Positions 1 through 5,351 of a stretch of DNA of 5,351 bases are shown piece by piece. The position numbers were made by a program, and so were the translations under genes. Source of the DNA: an uncultured Muribaculaceae bacterium (lineage in GTDB: Bacteria; Bacteroidota; Bacteroidia; Bacteroidales; Muribaculaceae). The notes under the pieces are model-generated. The model did not search any database. It was not told the origin of the DNA and worked only from the letters and a program-made list of their open reading frames with translations. How positions within the stretch are numbered: position 1 is the stretch's first letter; every line of letters begins with the position of its first letter. The DNA lies in the NCBI GenBank assembly GCA_947177435.1, contig CAMWUM010000157.1:1-5351 (forward strand). Direction: 5' to 3'.

Positions 1-23
1 CCCCCGGCGCAGCCTCTTTTTTT
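1..23 (+). terminator. Possible 3' half of a terminator for an upstream gene
   Basis: The window opens with a GC-rich stretch (CCCCCGGCGCAGCC, 1-14), followed by TC and a run of seven T (17-23). This is what the right arm and T-tract of a Rho-independent terminator look like, but the matching left arm would lie outside the window, so pairing cannot be shown. It would end a + strand gene upstream and insulate the ATPase gene from readthrough. Confidence 0.35.
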
Positions 24-67
24 GAAATATAAATGACTTTTTAATTCTACAATTAAAGAACTTTTCG

Positions 68-75
68 TAACTTTG
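68..75 (+). promoter_or_regulatory. Bacteroidales-type -7 promoter box for the ATPase gene
   Basis: TAACTTTG exactly matches the Bacteroidales -7 consensus TAnnTTTG and is followed by CA. No clean -33 TTTG lies at the usual distance; the nearest T-rich stretch is at 38-42. The preceding GAACTTTT (58-65) recurs before the proC promoter box. Transcription would start a few bases downstream, at about 79-83, giving a leader of roughly 42-46 nt. A second match to the consensus (TAAGTTTG, 103-110) lies too near the start codon: initiation there would remove the Shine-Dalgarno sequence. Confidence 0.6.
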
Positions 76-82
76 CATCGTG

Positions 83-113
83 TCCCAAAAATGAATTTAT
101 TTTAAGTTTGGGA
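83..113 (+). promoter_or_regulatory. Leader hairpin overlapping the ribosome binding site
   Basis: TCCCAAA (83-89) is perfectly complementary to TTTGGGA (107-113), giving a 7-bp stem with a 17-nt AT-rich loop. The right arm contains the first three bases of the Shine-Dalgarno sequence GGAGGTGAT (111-119), so the folded leader would partly hide it. The pairing is read directly from the sequence. That it regulates translation is inference, and a 7-bp stem with a large loop is only moderately stable. Confidence 0.35.
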
Positions 114-119
114 GGTGAT
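111..119 (+). promoter_or_regulatory. Strong Shine-Dalgarno sequence of the ATPase gene
   Basis: GGAGGTGAT is complementary over nine bases to the conserved ATCACCTCC near the 3' end of bacterial 16S rRNA. Nine bases separate the GGAGG core from the ATG at 125, which is close to ideal and fixes that start. Such a full match is unusual for Bacteroidales, whose genes generally make little use of Shine-Dalgarno pairing. No other gene in this window has a comparable site. Confidence 0.75.
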
Positions 120-124
120 AGGAT

Positions 125-1324
125 ATGAAACTAATAAGCAGGCCACATTACCTCAATCAATTATCAGGAGTAATGAATACTCCAGATATAAAGATTGTGA
201 CAGGCATTAGACGTTCAGGGAAATCTAAACTTCTGAATGCTTTTGCTGACTACATCATTCGCGTCGATTCGACTGCGAATGTTATAGAGATTGATCTGCC
301 GAAGCTCCGTTTTGAAAGACTAAAAGAATACCATGCCCTTAATGACTACGTGGAGGAACGTTATAAAGAGGGGGTCAACAACTATCTGATAATTGATGAG
401 GTGCAGCTGTGTGAGGGGTTTGAACTCGCCATCAATAGTCTTCATTCAGAGGAAAAGTTTGATATTTACATTACTGGTTCAAATGCGTTTTTGCTGAGTA
501 GTGATTTGGCCACTCTATTTACGGGTCGCCATATCGAGATACATGTTTTTCCGTTCAGTTTCAAGGAATACTGTACCTATTTCAATACGGCCCCAGATGA
601 TGTGCAGAGCGCTTTCACTGATTATATTCAGACGGGAGGCATGTCAGGTGCATATCCTTATTCAAAGGTAGCAGATAGGGAGATGTATATCCGTGATGTC
701 TATGAAACTATACTCATACGCGACCTTGTTGACAAATATAAACTCGGAAATCCAACGATGATGAAGCGTATGAGCCATTATCTAATGGATAATATCGGCA
801 ACATATCTTCTTCACGGAATATTAGTGGCAGTCTTGTGGCTGATGGGGTGGAAACCAATCATAAGATTGTCGGCAGATATATAGATTATCTCTGCAGTGC
901 TTTTGTGTTTTACGAAGCGAAGCGTTATGACGTGAAGGGAAAAACTTATCTTCAATCATTGAATAAATATTATCTTGCAGATACCGGAATACGTTTTGCT
1001 GAACTTGGTAAACGGAATATGGACTGGGGGCGTATGTTGGAGAACATTGTGTTCATTGAACTGCTACGGCGCGGATATGAAGTATATGTGGGTAAGTTGT
1101 ACCAGAAAGAGATAGACTTTGTCGCGATGAAAGGCGGTGAGAAGATCTATATTCAGGTGAGTGATGATATTTCATCAGAAATGACTATGAGACGGGAGGT
1201 CGATCCACTGTTGCAGATACGTGACGCTTATCCCAAGCTGCTGCTTGCGCGTACGCGAAATGAGGAAACAGATTACGAAGGAATAAGAATAGTAGATATA
1301 CCCAGATGGTTATTAATGGAGTAA
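125..1324 (+). CDS. AAA_14/DUF4143 family ATP-binding protein
   Basis: This 399-residue protein has the architecture of the large AAA_14 plus DUF4143 family, which is abundant in Bacteroidota and whose role is poorly known. The ATPase part shows Walker A GIRRSGKS (residues 27-34), Walker B YLIIDEVQ with D91 and E92, a sensor-like ITGSN (116-120), the family motif FTGR with R135, and PFSFKEY (143-149). The C-terminal part (about 200-399) matches DUF4143, with LENIVFIELLRRGYEV near 305-320 and EIDFV at 329-333, as in restriction-endonuclease-like folds. The expected E-x-K is replaced by Q-V-S (344-346), so nuclease activity is doubtful. No signal peptide or membrane segment is visible; it is probably cytoplasmic. 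Length is normal and the frame is intact. Its GC content is clearly lower than that of the downstream genes, suggesting acquisition by transfer. The last 19 bases overlap the hydrolase gene. Confidence 0.92.
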   Translation: MKLISRPHYLNQLSGVMNTPDIKIVTGIRRSGKSKLLNAFADYIIRVDSTANVIEIDLPKLRFERLKEYHALNDYVEERYKEGVNNYLIIDEVQLCEGFELAINSLHSEEKFDIYITGSNAFLLSSDLATLFTGRHIEIHVFPFSFKEYCTYFNTAPDDVQSAFTDYIQTGGMSGAYPYSKVADREMYIRDVYETILIRDLVDKYKLGNPTMMKRMSHYLMDNIGNISSSRNISGSLVADGVETNHKIVGRYIDYLCSAFVFYEAKRYDVKGKTYLQSLNKYYLADTGIRFAELGKRNMDWGRMLENIVFIELLRRGYEVYVGKLYQKEIDFVAMKGGEKIYIQVSDDISSEMTMRREVDPLLQIRDAYPKLLLARTRNEETDYEGIRIVDIPRWLLME

Positions 1325-2067
1325 AAAAGAGTGACGTCGGAGTGCTGTTTGTGCATGGCATCGTGGGGAATACGCGCATATTCCGATTCCTCGATGATGT
1401 CTTGCCTGCCGGTGCGCAGTGCATGCGTCTGACGCTGCAGGGGCATGGCGGGGATGCGCTCGGCTTCTCGCGGGCATCTATGCGGGCGTGGCAGACGCAG
1501 GTCGAGGAGGCCGCGGCGGAAATGCGCCGCAGATGCGGCAAGCTGATTGTCGTTGCCCACTCGATGGGCTGCCTGCTGACCCTTAGCGAGGCCGTCAGGC
1601 CCAACGTCGATGCATACTTGTTGCTCAACCCACCGCTGAGGCTCAAGATCCGCTCCCGCCTGGTGAAGAACTGTCTGAAAGTGGCGCTTGGCAAGACCGA
1701 GCGCGACGAGGTGGCGCGGGCCGCGGCCGAAGCCTACGGTATCACCCTCGACAAAAACCTCCTGCACTATTACGGCTGGCCCGCGCGCTACATCGAGCTG
1801 TTCAAGAAAATGGCAGAAACCCGAAAGGCCCTGCAAGCATCTCAGTTGCAAGTTCCGACAGAGGTCTTCCTCTCAGCCCAAGACGAGATGGTATCTCCCC
1901 GATCCGCTGACTATTTCGCCGCCCAAAACTCCTGCCGTGTGGCACTCCTCCCAGCCTCCGGTCACTACTACTATGCCCAGTCCGACCGGGAGATGATTTG
2001 CCAAGGCATGGCACGAATTTACTCGTTGTTTCCCACCCCACCAAATTTCCCCGTTCGTTTGGCGTAA
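1306..2067 (+). CDS. Alpha/beta hydrolase (esterase/lysophospholipase-like)
   Basis: This 253-residue protein has the marks of an alpha/beta-fold serine hydrolase of the esterase, monoglyceride lipase or S33 peptidase type. VLFVHGIVG (13-21) supplies the oxyanion-hole HG; LQGHGGD (44-50) is the usual following loop; AHSMG (84-88) is the nucleophile elbow with S86. D193 in SAQDEMVSP and H220 in ASGHYYY complete a plausible catalytic triad. No signal peptide is seen, so it is probably cytoplasmic. The substrate cannot be predicted. The ATG at 1306 is the only reasonable start, because later ATGs would remove the HG motif. It lies inside the end of the ATPase gene and has only a distant AAGGAA (1278-1283) upstream, so translation may depend on reinitiation after the ATPase stop at 1322-1324. 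No own promoter was found. Its last codons carry part of the proC promoter. Confidence 0.85.
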   Translation: MVINGVKKSDVGVLFVHGIVGNTRIFRFLDDVLPAGAQCMRLTLQGHGGDALGFSRASMRAWQTQVEEAAAEMRRRCGKLIVVAHSMGCLLTLSEAVRPNVDAYLLLNPPLRLKIRSRLVKNCLKVALGKTERDEVARAAAEAYGITLDKNLLHYYGWPARYIELFKKMAETRKALQASQLQVPTEVFLSAQDEMVSPRSADYFAAQNSCRVALLPASGHYYYAQSDREMICQGMARIYSLFPTPPNFPVRLA

Positions 2068-2091
2068 TTTAGGAACTTTTTGGTAAATTTG
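2058..2091 (+). promoter_or_regulatory. Bacteroidales-type promoter of the proCBA operon
   Basis: The -7 box TAAATTTG (2084-2091) fits the Bacteroidales consensus TAnnTTTG. A TTTG at 2058-2061 can serve as the -33 element with a 22-base spacer, slightly longer than usual. The -33 element lies in the last codons of the hydrolase gene. The section GAACTTTTTGG followed by TAAATTTGCA (2073-2093) closely resembles 58-77 in front of the ATPase gene. Transcription would start around 2095-2098, leaving a leader of only about 8-11 nt before the first ATG of proC. Readthrough from the hydrolase gene may also feed the operon, since no terminator separates them. Confidence 0.65.
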
Positions 2092-2105
2092 CAGGGTGAT
2101 TAAAA

Positions 2106-2909
2106 ATGATGATTATGAGAGATAGGAAAATTGCGGTGATTGGAGCCGGGAATATGGGCTCGGCCATTGCCGGCGGCCTTGTGAAGTATGCTGACGCTGA
2201 GATTTGCCTGGCTAATCGCTCGGAAGACCGGCTGGTCAAATTCGCGGATGCTTATGGCTCGCGGCCTAATTTGAAGCTAACCACTGATTTGGCGGATGCA
2301 GTCGTGGACGCCTCGCTCGTGGTGCTGGCCGTAAAGCCTTGGGCTATGAAGGAGGTGATTGACCAGATCAGGCCCAGCCTTTTGGATGATGCTGTCGTCA
2401 TCTCTGTGGCGGCTGGGATTGGCCTCGCCGACCTCAAAGAGATGATTGGCAGGGATTCGGTCGGCGTTGTCTATATGATACCCAACACTGCGCTGCAGGT
2501 AGGCAAGGGCATGACGTTTGCCGCCTCGGCGGGCGTAGATAATGAACGGCTTGACTATATCCATAGCCTTTTCGCTCCGCTGACCCGGCTGAAATTCATC
2601 GACGAGTCGAAGATTGGCGCGGCGATGGCCCTATGCTCATGCGGCATAGCCTACGTCTACAAGTTCATTGCCGCGGCTGCCCAGGCCGGCGTCGAACTCG
2701 GAATTCCTTACGACGATGCCGTCGACTATTTCACTGCCACGGTCAACGGCGCCACCGCCCTGGTCGAGAGCTCCGGCCTGACGCTTCAGCAGTTGGTCAA
2801 TGCTGTCACTACTCCCGGCGGGATGACCATACGCGGTGTCAACGAGCTCGAACGCAAGGGCTTCACTGCCGCGGTGATTGACTCCATAATCGCACCCCTG
2901 AAGAAATGA
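2106..2909 (+). CDS. proC: Pyrroline-5-carboxylate reductase
   Basis: ProC catalyses the last step of proline synthesis, the NAD(P)H-dependent reduction of pyrroline-5-carboxylate to L-proline in the cytoplasm. The 267 residues match the usual family length. The N-terminal Rossmann domain starts with VIGAGNMGSAIAGGL (11-25), with GAGNMG binding the dinucleotide. ANRSEDR (36-42) suits recognition of the NADPH phosphate, an inference from family behaviour. LAVKP (74-78) and MIPNTAL (124-130) are further family motifs. The C-terminal helical dimerisation domain carries the ProC signature in TTPGGMTIRGVNELE (235-249). Methionines at positions 1, 2 and 4 (ATG at 2106, 2109 and 2115) are all possible starts; AGGGTGAT at 2093-2100 is a weak ribosome binding site that fits the first two. 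The stop codon overlaps the proB start in an ATGA. Confidence 0.96.
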   Translation: MMIMRDRKIAVIGAGNMGSAIAGGLVKYADAEICLANRSEDRLVKFADAYGSRPNLKLTTDLADAVVDASLVVLAVKPWAMKEVIDQIRPSLLDDAVVISVAAGIGLADLKEMIGRDSVGVVYMIPNTALQVGKGMTFAASAGVDNERLDYIHSLFAPLTRLKFIDESKIGAAMALCSCGIAYVYKFIAAAAQAGVELGIPYDDAVDYFTATVNGATALVESSGLTLQQLVNAVTTPGGMTIRGVNELERKGFTAAVIDSIIAPLKK

Positions 2910-3997
2910 GAGTAACGGTCAAGATAGGCAGCAACGTGCTGACCCGCCCCGACGGCACGCTCGACGTGACCCGCCTTTCGTCGCTGGTCGATCAGGTGGC
3001 CGAACTCCGCTCGGCCGGAATGGAGGTCATAGTTATTTCGTCGGGCGCCGTGGCCTGCGGACGCTCCGAGCTCAAAGGGCTCAACACATCGCGGCTCGAC
3101 GACGTCGACCGCCGCCAGTTGTTTTCGGGGGTGGGGCAGGCCAAGTTGATCAACAGGTACTATGACCTATTCCGCGAGCACGGCATCATCGTCGGCCAGG
3201 TGCTGACACTCAAGGAGAGTTTCGCCACGCGCCGGCATTATCTCAACCAGCGCAACTGCATGCTCACGATGCTCGACAACGGCGTAATCCCGATCGTCAA
3301 CGAGAACGACACCGTCTCGGTTACCGAACTGATGTTTACCGACAATGACGAGCTCTCGGGCCTGGTGGCCGCCATGCTCGACTGCGAGGCGCTGATCATC
3401 CTGAGCAACATCGACGGCATCTACGACGGCGACCCGAAAGCACCCGAGTCAAAAGTAATCGAGACCGTCGACCCGCGGCGAGACCTCTCGGACTACATCC
3501 GCACCGAGCGCTCGGGCTTCGGGCGCGGCGGTATGGTCACCAAATACCGAATAGCCCGCAAAGTCGCCGACGAGGGCATTGAAGTCATCATCGCCAACGG
3601 GAAGCGCGACGACATCCTGCCGCGCTTGCTGCTTGAGGGCCGCGAGCGCCCCGTGTGCACCCGCTTCTCGCCGTCAGAAAACCCGACGTCGAGCATGAAG
3701 CGGTGGATTGCCCACAGCGAGGGCTTCGCCAAGGGCCGCATCCTGATCGACTCCAATGCCGAGGAGGCCGTGCTATCGACACATGCCGCGTCGATTCTGC
3801 CTGTGGGTGTTACGGCAGTCGAAGGCGAATTCGAGCGCGACGACCTCGTGCGGGTTGTCAGCGGCGCCACCGGCCAGATTCTGGGGGTAGGGCGCGTGGC
3901 TTATGCCTCGGACGAGGCTCGCTCAGTCGTCGGCCGGCGCGGTGCCCGCCCGATGGTGCATTACGATTACCTTTACATTGATTTTTCAAAGAGTTGA
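2906..3997 (+). CDS. proB: Glutamate 5-kinase with C-terminal PUA domain
   Basis: ProB phosphorylates L-glutamate with ATP to give gamma-glutamyl phosphate, the committed and usually proline-inhibited step. The 363 residues match the full-length two-domain form. The amino acid kinase domain (about 1-255) shows VKIGSNVLT (5-13), ISSGAVACG (44-52), the substrate motif NENDTV (132-137), [11 protein letters not shown] (145-155), GIYDGDP (171-177) and GRGGMVTK (206-213). A PUA domain follows at about 276-358 ([11 protein letters not shown] to VHYDYLYI). The start is set by the ATGA overlap with proC, which implies coupled translation, and by the lysine motif beginning only five residues later. In an ungapped comparison with the E. 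coli enzyme from memory, E141 matches E143, but S105 stands where E. coli has D107, a position tied to proline feedback. GC is high, as in proA. Confidence 0.96.
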   Translation: MRVTVKIGSNVLTRPDGTLDVTRLSSLVDQVAELRSAGMEVIVISSGAVACGRSELKGLNTSRLDDVDRRQLFSGVGQAKLINRYYDLFREHGIIVGQVLTLKESFATRRHYLNQRNCMLTMLDNGVIPIVNENDTVSVTELMFTDNDELSGLVAAMLDCEALIILSNIDGIYDGDPKAPESKVIETVDPRRDLSDYIRTERSGFGRGGMVTKYRIARKVADEGIEVIIANGKRDDILPRLLLEGRERPVCTRFSPSENPTSSMKRWIAHSEGFAKGRILIDSNAEEAVLSTHAASILPVGVTAVEGEFERDDLVRVVSGATGQILGVGRVAYASDEARSVVGRRGARPMVHYDYLYIDFSKS

Positions 3998-4004
3998 ACT
4001 CGCT

Positions 4005-5255
4005 ATGACAGAAGACATAACCCCGATTCTGCAGGCCGCGAAAGCCGCCTCGCGCCGCCTCAATTCAATGACTGACGCCCGGCGCTCGGCCATAATAGCC
4101 GAAGTAGCCGACGTGCTCGAGCAGGCCATCCCGGCCATCCTCGCGGCCAATGAGAAAGACCTGTCGCTCATGGATCCTGCAAATCCCAAGTACGACCGCC
4201 TGGCCCTTACCGCCGACAGGATAAAGGCGATCGCCGCCGACACCCGCCATGTGGCCTCGCTCGCCTCTCCCCTCGGCCCGATTGAGCGGCGAGTGCTGCC
4301 TAACGGCTTAGCGCTCACCAAGCAAGCCGTGCCGTTCGGCGTCATCGGCGTCATCTACGAGGCTCGCCCCAACGTGTCGGCCGACGTGTTTTCACTTTGC
4401 TTCAAGGTCGGCAACGCCGTTGTGCTCAAAGGCGGCAGCGACGCGGCCGACTCCAACGCCGCCATCGTTGGCGTCATCCATTCCGTGCTCGAGAAGCACG
4501 GAGTGGACAAGGCGGCGGCCACGCTGTTGCCGTCGACGCATGAAGCCACCGCGCAGCTGCTGCAGGCGCGCGGGCTGGTCGACCTGCTCATCCCGCGCGG
4601 ATCGCGGCGGCTTATCGATCGCGTGCGTCAGGAGGCCCGCATCCCGGTTATCGAGACCGGAGCGGGCGTGTGCCATACCTATATCGACCAAACGGCTGAC
4701 ATAGAGATGGCTACGGCGATTGTCAACAACGGCAAGACGCGGCGTGTGAGCATGTGCAACGCCCTGGATTGCGCCATCGTGCATGAGTCCAGGCTTGGTG
4801 ACTTGGCCGCCATTGCTGCCCCGCTCGCTAAGAGCAATGTAGTAATCTGGGCCGACGTGCAGGCGTTTGAGGCTCTTGAGGGCCACTATCCGGCGGATTT
4901 GCTGCGCCATGCCGCCGATGAGCAGTTCGGCACCGAATTTCTCGACTATGCCATGGCCGTCAAGACCGTAGGCTCGACCGAGGAGGCTATCGAACACATA
5001 AACAGATATGGCTCAGGCCATTCCGAGGCTATTGTAACAGCCGATGATGCCTCGGCGGAGATATTCTGCCGTGATGTAGACGCAGCCTGCGTCTATGTCA
5101 ACGCGCCCACGTCCTTTACCGACGGCGCGCAGTTCGGGCTTGGAGCCGAAATTGGCATCTCGACGCAGAAGCTCCACGCCCGCGGTCCGATGGCGCTGCG
5201 TGAAATCACCACTTATAAGTGGCTAATCGACGGCAACGGCCAGACACGCCCGTAG
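4005..5255 (+). CDS. proA: Gamma-glutamyl phosphate reductase
   Basis: ProA is an aldehyde-dehydrogenase-fold enzyme that uses NADPH to reduce gamma-glutamyl phosphate to glutamate-5-semialdehyde, and probably receives the unstable phosphate directly from ProB. The reading frame is open back to an ATG at 3903, but that start would lie deep inside proB and add 34 residues unlike the family. The ATG at 4005 gives 416 residues, the usual length, and lies 7 bases after the proB stop. Family motifs in order are [15 protein letters not shown] (110-124), VVLKGGSDA (139-147), [12 protein letters not shown] (217-228), the catalytic cysteine C251 in SMCNALD (249-255), [18 protein letters not shown] (371-388) and [12 protein letters not shown] (389-400). 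No frameshift or missing key residue is visible. No strong ribosome binding site precedes it, so translation is probably coupled to proB. Confidence 0.96.
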   Translation: MTEDITPILQAAKAASRRLNSMTDARRSAIIAEVADVLEQAIPAILAANEKDLSLMDPANPKYDRLALTADRIKAIAADTRHVASLASPLGPIERRVLPNGLALTKQAVPFGVIGVIYEARPNVSADVFSLCFKVGNAVVLKGGSDAADSNAAIVGVIHSVLEKHGVDKAAATLLPSTHEATAQLLQARGLVDLLIPRGSRRLIDRVRQEARIPVIETGAGVCHTYIDQTADIEMATAIVNNGKTRRVSMCNALDCAIVHESRLGDLAAIAAPLAKSNVVIWADVQAFEALEGHYPADLLRHAADEQFGTEFLDYAMAVKTVGSTEEAIEHINRYGSGHSEAIVTADDASAEIFCRDVDAACVYVNAPTSFTDGAQFGLGAEIGISTQKLHARGPMALREITTYKWLIDGNGQTRP

Positions 5256-5300
5256 AGCCTCGTGGGAAAAATGCCACACTCTTGGCGAGAGATATTGATG

Positions 5301-5343
5301 CCGGACAAATGCCTAATTTTTAAAGAATTGGGCGTTTGTCCGG
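5301..5343 (+). terminator. Long stem-loop ending the proCBA operon
   Basis: CCGGACAAATGCCTAATT (5301-5318) pairs with AATTGGGCGTTTGTCCGG (5326-5343) over 18 positions, two of them G:U wobbles in the + strand transcript, with a 7-nt loop. It starts 45 bases after the proA stop. Only a weak T-rich tail (TTTGCTAT, 5344-5351) is visible before the window ends, so a classic T-tract terminator is not proven; it could equally protect the 3' end of the mRNA. In a - strand transcript the two wobbles become A:C mismatches, which supports a role on the + strand. Confidence 0.65.
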
Positions 5344-5351
5344 TTTGCTAT

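Noticed and set aside
40..57. TTTAATT / AATTAAA inverted repeat with a 4-base loop upstream of the ATPase promoter box
   Set aside because: The stem is seven A:T pairs only, probably lies upstream of the transcription start, and is likely by chance in AT-rich DNA. An operator role cannot be excluded but has no support.
103..110. Second -7 consensus match, TAAGTTTG
   Set aside because: It would start transcription at about 115-118, cutting away the strong Shine-Dalgarno sequence, and has no TTTG at the right distance upstream.
1185..1851. Two overlapping - strand open frames (169 and 192 codons) across the ATPase/hydrolase junction
   Set aside because: Both oppose the hydrolase gene, which has an intact catalytic triad. 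Their products are low-complexity, rich in Arg, Ala and Pro, and resemble no family.
3991..4001. GAGTTGAACTC, an imperfect palindrome around the proB stop codon
   Set aside because: Five-base arms around a single base cannot form an RNA hairpin, and such a short palindrome is expected by chance in a window this size.
3903..4004. N-terminal extension of proA from an ATG at 3903
   Set aside because: It would overlap about 95 bases of proB and add 34 residues unlike the ProA family. The ATG at 4005 gives the normal length.
4392..4997. 201-codon open frame on the - strand inside proA
   Set aside because: It is antisense to a clearly conserved gene in GC-rich DNA, where long empty frames are common, and its translation shows no recognisable domain.
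5262..5286. Short competing hairpins (GTGG/CCAC and GCCA/TGGC) between proA and the long stem-loop
   Set aside because: The stems are only 4 bp and exclude each other; they are too weak to call as an attenuator or riboswitch.

Overview
The window looks like chromosomal DNA from a member of the Bacteroidota, most likely the order Bacteroidales. Two regions match the Bacteroidales -7 promoter consensus TAnnTTTG, and ProB and ProA resemble Bacteroidales versions as far as I remember them. Family and genus cannot be fixed from this sequence. All four well-supported functional assignments (an AAA-type ATPase and the three proline enzymes) and one more general one (an alpha/beta hydrolase) lie on the + strand. 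I found no RNA genes, CRISPR array or insertion sequence.

Layout. Bases 1-124 are an AT-rich leader. It holds a possible tail of an upstream terminator, a -7 promoter box, a small hairpin and an unusually strong Shine-Dalgarno sequence. Next is an AT-rich gene (125-1324) for an ATP-binding protein with an AAA_14 ATPase domain and a DUF4143 domain. It overlaps by 19 bases a GC-richer alpha/beta hydrolase gene (1306-2067). A second promoter sits at the end of the hydrolase gene and leads into proC (2106-2909), proB (2906-3997) and proA (4005-5255). The last 96 bases hold a long stem-loop that probably ends the operon transcript.

The three pro genes cover the whole route from glutamate to proline. 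ProB phosphorylates glutamate, ProA reduces glutamyl phosphate to the semialdehyde, which cyclises spontaneously to pyrroline-5-carboxylate, and ProC reduces that to proline. The gene order is the reverse of the reaction order for ProC relative to ProB and ProA. The genes overlap by 4 bases or are 7 bases apart, so they almost certainly form one transcript.

The ATPase and hydrolase have no evident link to proline synthesis. The ATPase gene is visibly lower in GC than everything downstream and looks like a later arrival. I do not see a clear new biological system here. The most interesting spots are the ATPase/hydrolase junction, the structured leader of the ATPase gene, and a substitution in ProB at a position linked to feedback control in the E. 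coli enzyme.
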